64,000 nucleotides of DNA, taken from positions 1-64,000 of the forward strand of contig VGRJ01000014.1 of NCBI GenBank assembly GCA_016875405.1. The letters are read 5' to 3'. Shown in pieces: positions 29,368 through 38,843 of the stretch. Every line of letters begins with the position of its first letter. Within the stretch, counting starts at the first letter, position 1. The stretch is from Deltaproteobacteria bacterium (lineage in GTDB: Bacteria > Myxococcota_A > Polyangia > Polyangiales > Polyangiaceae). Both the position numbers and the translations under genes were made by a program. Below the pieces are notes generated by a model. That model saw only the letters and a program-made list of their open reading frames with translations. It did not search any database and was not told where the DNA came from.

Positions 29368-31566
29368 CTAGTTGGTCGGCTCCGCGGTGAAGACGTCGAG
29401 GAACCATGGCCCGCTCTGTCCCGCGAACCCATCGACCTGAACGTAATACGTCCCGGCCGCGAGCGTGAGATCGAGGAAGCTGCGATCGGGGTAATACCCG
29501 GCAGCGCAGGCCTGAGGGAGATCCTTCCCAGGACAGCCGGGTCCCTCGCGCACGACCAAGACGGTCGCGTAGCCCGAGCCCTGCATGTCGAACACGACCC
29601 TCTTCGGGGCCCCAAGCTCGAGGCGAAAGAGCTGGTCGGCCGCGGTCTTCGGAGGTTGGTTGCCTTGGTCGCAGCCGGCAGGAAAGTCGGGCTTGGCGTT
29701 CTTCGTCGTGCCCTTGAAGAGCCCCCCTGTCGGAGGGATGGTCAGGGCGTCGGCGCAGGCGTCCGAGAACGGCACCACCACGGGCGGAGCCGAAGGCCGC
29801 ACGAACGCCGTGAGCTGCATCGGCAGCGAGCCTTGGCTCTCGGCGAGCACCCGGTAGCTCCCCTTCGCGAGGCCGTGAGCGCGCGCGCGTGTCGGCGAGA
29901 CATACCCCACCGCACACGCGACGCCATCCTGCGGCCCACACGCCTTCTCGGCGAGCGCCACCGCGGCCGCGTCTCCGCTCGCGTAGCGACCGACGACGAG
30001 GACGTCCGAGGTCGTCGAAAGCTCGAGCGAGTACGCCGCGTCGACGCCGCCCGGGAGGCAGCCGGTGTCGACGTCGTCCTGGTGGAGGAGGAGCGGGACG
30101 TCGACGGTCGCGCCCGGCACGAGGGTGGGAGCGCCGACGCACGACTCGTCAGGCGGAGCTGACGTCGGCGAGGAGGTCGCGAGCGTGACGAGTACGTCGG
30201 TCGGCGCCGAAGCCGACACCGCGACGTGATGAACGCCCGCCGGCAGCGCGCGCCGGTACAGGTGAGCCTTCGCCGCTCCCGAGGGCGCGAGCGCGCAAGT
30301 GAGCTCGTCGGTCGCGAGCGCGCAACTCTCGTTGCGGAGCGAGAGCACCGGGCTTCCGTCGCCGTCGACGGAGGCCGCGAAGAGATCCACGTCACGCGGC
30401 TCCGTGAGCTCGAATCGGTAGACGAGCTCCCCGGTGTCGCCGCCGCACGCCGTCTCGAGGTCGACCTTGGTCCCCGGCAACGACGCGGTTTGCGGCACGC
30501 CGTCTGCGAGCGCAGCCGCGGTGCCGCAGGTCTCGTTGGCGGGGGCGGTCGTCGGAGCGAGGAGCTCGTAGCGCAGCGTGATCGGGACGGCCGAGTCCGA
30601 GCTCACGATCGCGGGGAGTACGAGCTTCTGCGCGTCGCCGACGCTGCGCGCACGGAGCTTGGCGACGCGCCCCCCCTGCGGATGCGGAAATCCCCGACTG
30701 CACGCGGCCTCGGGCCCCGGCGGCCCGCACTGACCGAAGAGCGCGACGGCCGCGTCGGCCAACTCGGTGCGCACGGTGAGCTGCACGTCGTGGAGGCCCG
30801 TCGGAACCGACACCGCCGCGACCACATCGCGCGCCGCCGGCGAGTTCTCGACCGGACAGCTCGAGGCGTAATCGGCCTTCGCCGCGACGGTCGACATCGC
30901 GTACGTCCCGGGCGCCGCAGCCTCGAGCGGGTCGAAGCAGTCGTCGTGCATCGGAGCGCCGCAGCCCGCCTCGTCGACCACCCCATCGCAATCGTCATCG
31001 ATGGCGTTCGCGCATACCTCGGACTGGAGCGACGAGACGAGCGGGACGCCGTCATCGCAGTCGCCGCCCCCGCAGTGGACGTCAGGGTCGCCGTCGGCGT
31101 CGGCGTCGCGAGGCTCGGTCTTGCAGCTGTTGGTCGCCTCGTCGCACGTGTCGATCGTGCAAGGATTTCCGTCGGTGCAGGTCTTCGGCGCGCCGGGCGA
31201 GCACCCCGCGTCCACGTCGCAACGCTCCTCGCCGTTGCAGACGAGCGCGTCCTGACAGACCGAGTCGTCGGGCAGGTGTCGGCAACGGCTAAGGCCGAGC
31301 TCGCAGGCGTCGAGCGTGCAGGCCACACCGTCGTCGCACTGCGCGTCGACGGTGCACGGCCCTCCGAGCGTCTCGTCGGCTTCGCCTCCGCTGCCGGTTG
31401 CGCCGACGTCAGCGCCACCACCGCTTCCCCCCTGCCCGCTCGGGCCTGTGGCGAAAGGGCTCGGCGCGGCGGTCGTGCCGCAGGCAAGCTCCCCGGTGGC
31501 GGACGCGAGCGAGGCGGCCACCACGACGAGCGCCCATCGCGTCGGCCGTGCCGGGTCAAGGCTCAT
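29368..31566 (-). CDS. lipoprotein with Cys-rich repeats and MopE-type metal-binding motif
   Basis: 732 aa. Signal with GELAC (Cys29), Gly/Ser linker. Residues about 70-150 hold Cys-rich repeats (CTVDAQCDDGVACTLDAC, CNGEERCDVDAGC, CTDGNPCTIDTCDE). Then DADADGDPDVHCGGGDCDDG and CANAIDDDCDGVVDEAGC, the MopE putative metal-binding motif named from Methylococcus. The remaining 500 residues contain three to four beta-sandwich units (for example VDLFAASVDGDGSP, RVLAESQGSLPMQLTAF, GTYYVQVDGFAGQSGPWFLDV) of the prepeptidase-C type. Predicted surface protein; no enzyme motif seen. Confidence 0.8.
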   Translation of the reverse strand: MSLDPARPTRWALVVVAASLASATGELACGTTAAPSPFATGPSGQGGSGGGADVGATGSGGEADETLGGPCTVDAQCDDGVACTLDACELGLSRCRHLPDDSVCQDALVCNGEERCDVDAGCSPGAPKTCTDGNPCTIDTCDEATNSCKTEPRDADADGDPDVHCGGGDCDDGVPLVSSLQSEVCANAIDDDCDGVVDEAGCGAPMHDDCFDPLEAAAPGTYAMSTVAAKADYASSCPVENSPAARDVVAAVSVPTGLHDVQLTVRTELADAAVALFGQCGPPGPEAACSRGFPHPQGGRVAKLRARSVGDAQKLVLPAIVSSDSAVPITLRYELLAPTTAPANETCGTAAALADGVPQTASLPGTKVDLETACGGDTGELVYRFELTEPRDVDLFAASVDGDGSPVLSLRNESCALATDELTCALAPSGAAKAHLYRRALPAGVHHVAVSASAPTDVLVTLATSSPTSAPPDESCVGAPTLVPGATVDVPLLLHQDDVDTGCLPGGVDAAYSLELSTTSDVLVVGRYASGDAAAVALAEKACGPQDGVACAVGYVSPTRARAHGLAKGSYRVLAESQGSLPMQLTAFVRPSAPPVVVPFSDACADALTIPPTGGLFKGTTKNAKPDFPAGCDQGNQPPKTAADQLFRLELGAPKRVVFDMQGSGYATVLVVREGPGCPGKDLPQACAAGYYPDRSFLDLTLAAGTYYVQVDGFAGQSGPWFLDVFTAEPTN

Positions 31567-31651
31567 CGGAAAGTGATAGCACTCACCAGTCGAGTCGTCG
31601 CCTGACGCGCGGATCGACGAGAGCGTCCGGCGCGACGAGGCGCTCGCTTCA

Positions 31652-32239
31652 TCACTGGTCGCAGTTCTGCATGGCGATCACGCTGCTGAACGTCGTCCCG
31701 TCGATGTTGCATTCCGAGGCCTCGCCGAGGTTCACGATCTTGGGGCACTCGAACGAGACCCAGAGAATTCCGGAGCCGACCTGCCCCTTCGCCCCATTGT
31801 CCCGCTCGAGCCAGAACGAGCAATCATTCCCAGGCGAGCGGTAGGTGTCGCCGGTCTTCGGGCTGCGAACGCCCACGTTTCCCTTCACAGGCGCAGCCTT
31901 GGACGCGTTCGCCGAGATCGACGGGATCGTGAAGTCGATCTGGTTTCCGTCGCCGTCGTCGATGAGTCCCTTGACCGTGTAGCCGCCACTCGCCTCGGTC
32001 ACGGTGCATTGAACCGTCGTCCCATCGACCGAGTCGGTGCGCAGGTCGAAGAGATCCTTGACGGTGGCCGAGCCAACCTTGATCGGGTGCGACGCGACCT
32101 TGCACTTGCCACCGTCGGGCTGACGAAACTCGGCGATGAACGCGCCCTGGCTTGCAGGCGGCACCGCCTCGCTGCAGCCGAACCAAAAGAGCGCGAGCGT
32201 GGCGCCGACGGCGCCCAAGAGACGGGTCGAGGTCATCAT
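31652..32239 (-). CDS. hypothetical lipoprotein
   Basis: 195 aa from ATG 32239 (MMTSTRLLGAVGATLALFWFGC, lipobox FGC). The track ORF begins 62 codons earlier without a signal peptide. The mature part is beta-rich with four further Cys (GGKCKV, VQCTV, NDCSFW, SFECP, ASECN), probably paired. I do not recognise the family. Downstream of the trans-sulfuration gene on the same strand with 64 bp between. Confidence 0.72.
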   Translation of the reverse strand: MMTSTRLLGAVGATLALFWFGCSEAVPPASQGAFIAEFRQPDGGKCKVASHPIKVGSATVKDLFDLRTDSVDGTTVQCTVTEASGGYTVKGLIDDGDGNQIDFTIPSISANASKAAPVKGNVGVRSPKTGDTYRSPGNDCSFWLERDNGAKGQVGSGILWVSFECPKIVNLGEASECNIDGTTFSSVIAMQNCDQ

Positions 32240-32303
32240 GGCTGCTCGACCGTCTACCACCGCGCGGCCGCGACCGCTAGAGACGGGCGCCGCGAGGAGC
32301 GGG

Positions 32304-33452
32304 TCAAGCGAGCGCAGCTCGCAGATCGTCCCAGAGGTCCTCGACGTCCTCGATCCCGACCGACAGGCGCACGAGGCCGTCGCTGATGCCGAGCGCGGCG
32401 CGCTGCTCGGGCGGGATCGACGCATGCGTCATGATCGCCGGGCTCTCGGCGAGCGACTCGACTCCGCCCAGGCTCTCCGCGCAAGCGAAGATCTGCAGGC
32501 GCTCGAGCATCCGACGAGCCGGCTCGACGCCGCCCTTCACGACGCACGAGATCATCCCGCCCGGGCCCTTCATCTGCCGCATCGCGAGGGCGTGCCCGGC
32601 GTGGCTCGGGAGCCCTGGGTAGAGCACGCGCTCGATCGCGGGGTGTTCCTCGAGGCGCGCCGCGAGCAACTGCGCCGACGCGACGTGCTGCCGCATACGA
32701 ACCCCAAGCGTCTTCAGTCCTCGGAGGACGAGGTAGCAGTCGAACGGGCTCGGCACCGCGCCCATCGCGTTCTGCAGGAAGCCCACGCGCTCGGCGAGCG
32801 CTGCGTCCGCGGTGACGATGAGCCCGCCGACCACGTCGGAGTGACCGTTCAAGTACTTCGTGGTCGAGTGCACGACGGCGGTCGCGCCGAGCTCGAGCGG
32901 GCGCTGGAGGAACGGCGTCGCGAACGTGTTATCGACCACGAGCGGGACGCTCGCGGCGCGAGCGACCTCGGCGACCGCGGCGATGTCGAAGACCTTGAGG
33001 AGCGGGTTCGTGGGCGTCTCCATCCAGATCATCCGCGTGGTCGGTCGAAGCGCGGCACGGACCTTGGCCGCGTCGCTCATGTCAAGAAACGTCGACTCGA
33101 TCCCGAGCGGCTTCATCACCTTGTCGAGCAGGCGGAAGGTGCCGCCGTATACGTCGTCGCCGCACAGCAAGTGATCGCCTGGCGCGAGGGTGTGAAGGAT
33201 CGTCGTCGAGGCGCCAAGTCCGCTCGCAAACGCGAACCCTTGGGTGCCTCCCTCCAGCGCCGCGGCGCACTCCTCGAGCGCCTTGCGGGTCGGGTTGCCG
33301 CTGCGGGAGTACTCGTAGCCCTTGTGTCGGCCGGGGCTCTCTTGCGCGAACGTGCTGGCGAGGACGATCGGCGTCATCACCGCGCCGCTGACGGGATCAG
33401 CGTGCTGACCGGCGTGGATCGCGGCGGTGTCGAGGGACCAAGGGCGGCTCAT
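32304..33452 (-). CDS. cystathionine gamma-synthase/lyase family PLP enzyme
   Basis: 382 aa, normal length. Cys/Met-metabolism PLP family: TAAIHAGQHADPVSGAVMTPI, GYEYSRSGNPTRKALEECAAALE, ASGLGASTTILHTLAPGDHLLCGDDVYGGT, METPTNPLLKVFDI, VVDNTFATPFLQRPLELGA, and the PLP-lysine motif HSTTKYLNGHSDVVGG. It either forms cystathionine from an activated homoserine and cysteine (MetB) or cleaves it (lyase). The sequence does not settle which, and no other methionine gene is adjacent. Cytoplasmic. Confidence 0.9.
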   Translation of the reverse strand: MSRPWSLDTAAIHAGQHADPVSGAVMTPIVLASTFAQESPGRHKGYEYSRSGNPTRKALEECAAALEGGTQGFAFASGLGASTTILHTLAPGDHLLCGDDVYGGTFRLLDKVMKPLGIESTFLDMSDAAKVRAALRPTTRMIWMETPTNPLLKVFDIAAVAEVARAASVPLVVDNTFATPFLQRPLELGATAVVHSTTKYLNGHSDVVGGLIVTADAALAERVGFLQNAMGAVPSPFDCYLVLRGLKTLGVRMRQHVASAQLLAARLEEHPAIERVLYPGLPSHAGHALAMRQMKGPGGMISCVVKGGVEPARRMLERLQIFACAESLGGVESLAESPAIMTHASIPPEQRAALGISDGLVRLSVGIEDVEDLWDDLRAALA

Positions 33453-33624
33453 GGGGCGACGTCATAGCCGAGCCCGCGGTAGACGAACAACGCGTTCGTT
33501 CGTCCCGATGAGACCGGGGTCGACCCCGCGGCGCGACGGGATCAATCGCCGAGTGGCTTCCGTTGCGTAGGCGTTGCGTAGGCTTCGACCGGCTTGGGGG
33601 CCGGCGCGACCTCGCTGCGAGCGT

Positions 33625-33700
33625 TGGGGTGAGTAACGGGATTTGAACCCGCGACACCTGGAGCCACAATCCAGTGCTCTACCTACTGAGCTATACCCAC
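33625..33700 (-). tRNA. tRNA-His (anticodon GTG)
   Basis: Minus strand: acceptor GTGGGTA/TACTCAC (one G-T pair), D-arm GCTC...GAGC, anticodon stem CTGGA/TCCAG with loop TTGTGGC (anticodon GTG), T-arm GCGGG-TTCAAAT-CCCGT, discriminator C73 and encoded CCA. Position 33701 supplies the G-1 that pairs with C73, the histidine identity element. Confidence 0.96.
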
Positions 33701-33702
33701 CA

Positions 33703-33737
33703 CAGAGCGTCCAAGCGACGGTCGCCGAGACGCTCTG
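33703..33737 (-). repeat. 9-bp inverted repeat, hairpin in the tRNA-His leader
   Basis: CAGAGCGTC (33703-33711) and GACGCTCTG (33729-33737) pair perfectly, with an inner GCGA-CGG-TCGC stem. The hairpin lies between the -10 element and the tRNA and ends one base before G-1, so it would fold as a 5' leader of the precursor. Confidence 0.6.
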
Positions 33738-33743
33738 GGGCGG

Positions 33744-33771
33744 AGTATACGCAAGGCGCGCTCGAAGACAA
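33744..33771 (-). promoter_or_regulatory. promoter of tRNA-His
   Basis: Minus strand: -35 TTGTCT (33771-33766), 16-bp spacer, -10 TATACT (33749-33744). The start is predicted near 33737, the outer edge of the leader hairpin. Confidence 0.55.
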
Positions 33772-33891
33772 TGGTGGCGCGCGCCCGGAAACGCCTGTTG
33801 TGGCCCGAAAGCGCGCGGTGGTAGCGTGAGACGCCTCGCGGGCGGGCCGCGTGGGCGAACGAACGGCTCGAGAGCGAGAGGGCGGCGCGGC

Positions 33892-35322
33892 ATGCGCGAT
33901 ACATTCATCGGAGTCTTCGGCGGCATCGTCTTGATCGTAAGCGTGCTGTGCTTCGGGCTGGTGCGGCTCACCTTCGGCGACCCGTCCTCGAAGGGAGCCG
34001 CTCGCACGGCGGTCAACGCGGCCGCCGCGCAGCTCGAGGTCGAGACGCTGCATGTCGAGCGCTGGCTCGCGACTCAAGCGGCGGACGAAGCCGCCAACGA
34101 CGCCTTCGACGCCGCGACCCCGGAGAGCCGCGGAGAGATCGCGACAAAGTTCGCGGACCTCGTCACCGAACGCGCCCTCGCCACCGGCGGTGACCTCGCC
34201 GACATCAAGCCCGCCGGCGTCTACGTCTTCGACGACAAGGGCGTCGTCGTCGGCCGTGACCACAGCAAGCTGTCGCGCGGCGATCAGCTCGGCGAGATCT
34301 ACCCGGATCTCCTGCGAGCGGTGACGGCGGGTAAGACGGGCTCGGCCCTGTGGATCAGCAAGGCGCTGAACCACCAGATGCTCGCGTCGTACGCACCCAT
34401 CCGCAACAACGCGGGCCAGGTGGTAGGTGGCATCGCCTTCGGGCGCGCGCTCCTCGAGCGGCTGAACGCCGCGAGCAACCTGGCGAACAACACGCCCCTC
34501 TTCGCGGTGGTCCCCGCTGGCGACGAGATGGCAATCTTCGCGCGGACCGGCAACGCGACAGCGGCCATGGAAGCGGCGGTCCCGTCGACGCGCCAGGCGC
34601 TCGGGTCGGACCAGACCGTTGTGCTCGGCGGCCTCGGCGCCAACTTCGAGGGCGCGGCGCGCGGTCTGTCGAACTACGGCAACGGCAAGCAGGCGGTGGT
34701 CGCGGCCGTGATCGAGTCGAAGCCCTTTGGGACCATCTCGTCGATGCTCCCAGCGCTCGGCCTCGCACTGATCGTCGGCTTCGTCCTGGTGTCGATCGCA
34801 GCGCACATCGTCGATCGCTTCGTGTCACAGCCGGTCGAGGACCTCGAGGAGGGCCTCCTCGCCGTGCTCAACGGCCAGACAGACATCCGCTTCGAGCTCG
34901 AGCACAAGCTGTACGGCGGGCTCGTGTTTCGACTGAATTCGCTGCTAAACCAGCTAACGGGTGTGCAGGAGGACAACTCCGACGAAGACGGACGCGTGTC
35001 CAAGTCGGCGGGCGGAGCGGCCGCGGCGTTCACGGCGCCGCTGCACCTCGACGAGCGTCACGCCGAAGCGACCATCGACGACGTCGAGGGTGCGACCGAC
35101 CTTCGGAACGTCGAGCCCGAGGATTACTACAAGGGCCTCTACGACGATTATCTCTCCGGCCAGGAGAAAACCGGGACGCCCGTCGAGGTGAAGTTCGCGC
35201 CGTTCTCGAACCGCATCAAGCAGGTCGAGCTGCAGCTGACGAACAAGCACGGCAAGCCCTTCCGTCTCTCCGTCGAGATCGACACCAAAGACGTCGTGTT
35301 CGTCGCGGTCCCGATGGCGTGA
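33892..35322 (+). CDS. membrane sensor with Cache-like periplasmic domain (MXAN_5187-like)
   Basis: 476 aa from ATG 33892. Helix 1 (FIGVFGGIVLIVSVLCFGLVRL), a periplasmic region of about 260 residues with Cache-type segments (AGVYVFDDKGVVVGRDHSKLSRGDQLGEIYPDLL, MLASYAPIRNNAGQVVGGIAFGRAL), helix 2 (LGLALIVGFVLVSIAAHIVDRFV), then HAMP-like sequence (QPVEDLEEGLLAVLNGQTDIRFELE). The C-terminal segment EDYYKGLYDDYLSG...IKQVELQLTNKHGKPFRLSVE resembles the small C-terminal domain of the myxobacterial MXAN_5187 family. There is no kinase, GGDEF or MCP output domain, so signalling is by protein contact. The family call is from memory and moderate. Confidence 0.72.
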   Translation: MRDTFIGVFGGIVLIVSVLCFGLVRLTFGDPSSKGAARTAVNAAAAQLEVETLHVERWLATQAADEAANDAFDAATPESRGEIATKFADLVTERALATGGDLADIKPAGVYVFDDKGVVVGRDHSKLSRGDQLGEIYPDLLRAVTAGKTGSALWISKALNHQMLASYAPIRNNAGQVVGGIAFGRALLERLNAASNLANNTPLFAVVPAGDEMAIFARTGNATAAMEAAVPSTRQALGSDQTVVLGGLGANFEGAARGLSNYGNGKQAVVAAVIESKPFGTISSMLPALGLALIVGFVLVSIAAHIVDRFVSQPVEDLEEGLLAVLNGQTDIRFELEHKLYGGLVFRLNSLLNQLTGVQEDNSDEDGRVSKSAGGAAAAFTAPLHLDERHAEATIDDVEGATDLRNVEPEDYYKGLYDDYLSGQEKTGTPVEVKFAPFSNRIKQVELQLTNKHGKPFRLSVEIDTKDVVFVAVPMA

Positions 35323-35361
35323 CCGAGCGCGCGGGCGAAGTGGCCCGAGGTCGATGAACGC

Positions 35362-37650
35362 GTGAGGGGGAAGATCTGCGCGAAGCGTGTCCGGCGCGCG
35401 TTGGGGGCGAGCGCCCTCGTGGTGCTCGCCTCGAGCTGCGGCTCGAGCGGATGCGGGCGACACTCCTCGAGCGCTGCCGCAACACCGCCCCCGACGGCGT
35501 CGAGCGCCGCACCGAGCGAGCCGACCGCGGAGCCGCCCGCTCCCAACCTCGATGGCCTCTTGCCTACGGACGGCGCGCCCGACTCGGACTGGCGGCTCGC
35601 CCTCCGTCATCACGAGTGGCAGCGCGCCTACGAGCTCCTCGCGAGCCTTCCGGGAGCGCGACGGGCGGAGGCACCCATCCGTCTCGTGCTCGGGTTCGCG
35701 GCATGGAAGTCGGGCCATCACGCCGAGGCGGCGGCGGCGCTCGCCAAGCTCGAGGAGGCGCTCCCTCTCGCGACGGCCGAGGTGAAAGACCTACGGGCTC
35801 GCGCCCTCCTCCGAGCAACGCTCGATCCGGCGAGCGCGGAGGTGTTGCTCACCAGCGATCGCGTCGATGACGCCCTCGAGGTCGCGAATGCGCTCGCGGG
35901 GAACGCCGATCCAAAGCTCGCGCGGACCGCCGCGGATCGCGCGGTCCTGCTCGCCGATCGCTCCAAGCGGAGGCGCGCCCTCGCACGCGCGACGCGCGCA
36001 TCGCTCGCCGAGCGAGCCGGAGAGCACGCGACCTCGATCGCCGATCATCGGTGGATCCTGCGCGAAGAGCCCGAGCACGGCCTCCCTTCGCTTGCGGCGC
36101 TCGACGGCCTCGGTGCGCCCCCCTCGCTCGACGAACGCCTCGCCGTCGTCGAGCGCGCGGCGAGCCCCGACACCCTCGATGCGATCCGGAGCGCCCTCGA
36201 CAAGCTTCGCGCGCAGGCCGGCGTCGAGCGCGGAAAGCTCGCGCTGGTGTGGGGCAAGGCTCTCTCTCGCGCGCGGCGCTTCGCGGAGGCAACGACGGCC
36301 CTAGACATCGCCTCGCGCGAGGTCACTGGAGACGCGGCGAGCGAGGCTCGCTATCAGGCGGCGCGGGCCGCGGCTCGCGCAGGGCAGCTCCGTGAGGCAG
36401 CGACGCGATTCGCGAAGCTCGCGGACGCGAGGCCCACGTCGCGATGGTCGGGGCGCGCCAGGGTGCGCCTCGCCGAGGTGCAGTCGCTCCTCGGCAAACA
36501 CGACGAGGCGCGGGTCAACTTCGATCGCTACCTCGCGTCGATGAAGCCGCCGCACGAGGATGGCGTTGCTCACGCGCGGGCACTCGCGCTGCTCGGGAGC
36601 GGCAGAGCCAAGGAGGCGCGCAAGGCGCTCGCCGAGCTCCGGAAGGCCTCGAAGAAGTCACGCCGCAGCGCGATGCTGCGCGAACTCGAGGGGGTGGCGG
36701 CCTACCTCGCAGGCGATCGCGAGGACGCTGTCGCGATCTGGCGAGACCTCGTCGCACGAGAGCCTCTCACGCTCGCCTCGTGGCTGGCCGCGGCGCGCCT
36801 CGTCCGCGCGGGCCACGCCGCCGACGCCCTGCCGGTCGAGCCTTCACGAGGGCCTGCCAACGGCTCGCTCGACGCCGAGCTTCCAGCGGCGGCAGGCTTC
36901 TTCGCCTCGCTCGGCCTTGACGAGCTCGCCGAGGCGCGCCTCATTCAAGGCGAAGACACGCTCGCCCGAGCATACGCAGGGAGAGAAGCCGAGGCGCTCT
37001 GCGCGACCTACGGGAGGCTCGCCACTGCGCGGAGGCGCCTTCAGGTCGGCGACAAGCGGGTCACACGCGAGCTCTTGATGCGAGCGCCGGGCGTTGACGA
37101 GCGCTGGGCGTGGCGCTGCGTGTATCCGGACGCGTACGCGGGCCTCGTCGCGCGCGAGGACCAAGCGCACTCGCTGCCGCGCGGGCTCGTCCACGGCGTG
37201 ATGCGCCAAGAGAGCGCCTTCGATCCAGGGGCGACGAGCCCCGTGGGAGCTCGCGGGCTGATGCAGCTTATGCCAACGACCGCGACGAGGGCCGCGCGGG
37301 AGGCGGGGCTGACCTTCGTCGACGACGACGTCGCGCGCGCGTCGGTCAACATCCGCCTCGGCGCGCACTACCTGAAGAAGCTCCTTTCGCGCTACCGCGA
37401 GAACCCGGCCGTGACCGCCGCCGCCTACAACGCAGGCCCCCACGCGGTTCACACCTGGCTCGCGCATCGCACCGACGAAGACCTCGACCTCTGGGTCGCA
37501 CGCATCCCGTTTCGCGAAACCCGTGACTACGTCGCCGCCGTGGTGGGCAACATGCTTCGGTACCAGTACCTCGACGGCGGCGCCGCCGCGGTCGCGACAC
37601 CGAGCCTCGTCGTCCCGCCCGTGCCGGTGCTCGACGACAGCGACTACTGA
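35362..37650 (+). CDS. lytic transglycosylase (SLT domain) lipoprotein
   Basis: 762 aa from a GTG. Lipobox ASSC (Cys26). Residues about 60-570 are alpha-helical repeats like the superhelical U-domain of Slt70 (KAWKS-type helices, AAALAKLEEALP, GRARVRLAEVQSLLGKHDEARVNFDRYL). The C-terminal SLT domain carries the catalytic Glu in GVMRQESAFDPGATSPVGARGLMQLMP and the AAYNAGPHAV motif. The enzyme cleaves glycan strands of peptidoglycan, forming 1,6-anhydro ends, in the periplasm. Starts 39 bp after the Cache sensor gene; overlaps the convergent GH113-like gene by 7 bp. Confidence 0.9.
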   Translation: MRGKICAKRVRRALGASALVVLASSCGSSGCGRHSSSAAATPPPTASSAAPSEPTAEPPAPNLDGLLPTDGAPDSDWRLALRHHEWQRAYELLASLPGARRAEAPIRLVLGFAAWKSGHHAEAAAALAKLEEALPLATAEVKDLRARALLRATLDPASAEVLLTSDRVDDALEVANALAGNADPKLARTAADRAVLLADRSKRRRALARATRASLAERAGEHATSIADHRWILREEPEHGLPSLAALDGLGAPPSLDERLAVVERAASPDTLDAIRSALDKLRAQAGVERGKLALVWGKALSRARRFAEATTALDIASREVTGDAASEARYQAARAAARAGQLREAATRFAKLADARPTSRWSGRARVRLAEVQSLLGKHDEARVNFDRYLASMKPPHEDGVAHARALALLGSGRAKEARKALAELRKASKKSRRSAMLRELEGVAAYLAGDREDAVAIWRDLVAREPLTLASWLAAARLVRAGHAADALPVEPSRGPANGSLDAELPAAAGFFASLGLDELAEARLIQGEDTLARAYAGREAEALCATYGRLATARRRLQVGDKRVTRELLMRAPGVDERWAWRCVYPDAYAGLVAREDQAHSLPRGLVHGVMRQESAFDPGATSPVGARGLMQLMPTTATRAAREAGLTFVDDDVARASVNIRLGAHYLKKLLSRYRENPAVTAAAYNAGPHAVHTWLAHRTDEDLDLWVARIPFRETRDYVAAVVGNMLRYQYLDGGAAAVATPSLVVPPVPVLDDSDY

Positions 37651-38834
37651 GCCCGCGGCGGGGTCAGCTCAAAGGCATGGATCCCCGGCGTGCGCGCGCG
37701 CGGCGTCGTGAGCGCATGGAATCGGTCGGTGTGACCGTCGCCCGCCCACTCGGCCGCGAAGGCGTCGCGCAGCACGAGCTCGGCCCGCTTGCCGCGCGGC
37801 GAGTACCCCCACTCGGCCTCCTGCGACACGTCACCAGGATCGGCGTAGGTACGCCACACGAAGAAGCCAGCGCACCACGGCTCATCCGCGAGCGGCGCGA
37901 GCAGCCCCTTGTAGGCGCTCGCCTGCGCGTCCTCGTCGATTCGGACGTTGACCATCGAGTCTGGCCACTCCCACGGGCGCAGCGCCGGATCGGCGCGGTT
38001 CGTGTAGCCCATCTCGGTGAGGAGCACGGGCTTGCGCCACTCTTCCGCGAGGGCACGCAGCTCGCGCGCGACGCGATGGCCGCCCTCAAGGAGCTCGGGC
38101 GTGGAGGCGCTCTCGCGGTCGGTGAGCGGATAGAACGCATTCACTCCGATGACGTCGAGGTCGCCCAAGATCACGGTATTGGCGATGTCGTCCCAGTTCC
38201 CCGAGTAGGTGAGCAGCCCCGAGTAGCGACGACGCACCTCGGCGACGAGCGGACGAAAGCTCTCGGCTCGACGCGTCGTCACCCAGCTGCGTAGCTCGAC
38301 GCCGACGCTGAACATCTCGGCGTGCCCCGCCTGGGCCACGTCCGCCCAGTGGAGCAAGAAGCGCTGATAGGAGGCGGCCCAGCGAGCCCAGCCCGCGTCG
38401 TCGCCCGGATCAATCTGCGCGCGCCAGCCGCCGGTCTCGACCCAGAGATGCGGCACCAGCATGACGCGCAATCCGAGGCGATGTGCATCCTCGATCGTCC
38501 GAAGGACCGCCTCGGTGTTCTCGACGTAGGGCGCCTCGAAGGTGCGATCAACGCCGCCCCCCGTGAGGTCCCAGACGCGTCCGAACGGCGTGAGCGCCAC
38601 CCACGTCGCGCCCATGCGCCGCGCCTCCTCAAGAGCTGCGCGGCCTGCATCGGTGCCGTAGCCCACCCCGGGATGCACCGTGCTCTCGATAGGCCCGACG
38701 GTGATGCCGCGCACGGCGCCGAGGGCCTCCTCGGACCAGCTCGAAGCACCTAGCGCGAGGGGCAGGTCTCGACCGCGCTCGAACGGCGGGGCGAGCGCAG
38801 AGAACAGCGTCAGCGCAGACCAGGCGAGAAACAC
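37644..38834 (-). CDS. glycoside hydrolase, GH113-like TIM barrel
   Basis: 396 aa, GTG start, with an N-terminal hydrophobic signal (MFLAWSALTLFSALAPPF). TIM-barrel glycosidase: RGITVGPIESTVHPGVGYGTDAGRAALEEARRMGATWVALTPF, VMLVPHLWVETGGWRAQI, a likely acid/base Glu in MFSVGVELRSW, NAFYPLT, and a likely nucleophile Glu in KPVLLTEMGYTNR. The arrangement resembles GH113 beta-mannanase-like enzymes. A mannan target would fit the GT2 at 18 kb but is only a guess. 9 bp separate it from the upstream membrane-protein stop. Confidence 0.78.
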   Translation of the reverse strand: MFLAWSALTLFSALAPPFERGRDLPLALGASSWSEEALGAVRGITVGPIESTVHPGVGYGTDAGRAALEEARRMGATWVALTPFGRVWDLTGGGVDRTFEAPYVENTEAVLRTIEDAHRLGLRVMLVPHLWVETGGWRAQIDPGDDAGWARWAASYQRFLLHWADVAQAGHAEMFSVGVELRSWVTTRRAESFRPLVAEVRRRYSGLLTYSGNWDDIANTVILGDLDVIGVNAFYPLTDRESASTPELLEGGHRVARELRALAEEWRKPVLLTEMGYTNRADPALRPWEWPDSMVNVRIDEDAQASAYKGLLAPLADEPWCAGFFVWRTYADPGDVSQEAEWGYSPRGKRAELVLRDAFAAEWAGDGHTDRFHALTTPRARTPGIHAFELTPPRAQ

Positions 38835-38843
38835 GGCGGCATC

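Noticed and set aside
33892-35322. Methyl-accepting chemotaxis protein
   Set aside because: Two helices and a HAMP-like part are present, but the long coiled-coil signalling domain with its conserved hairpin tip is absent.
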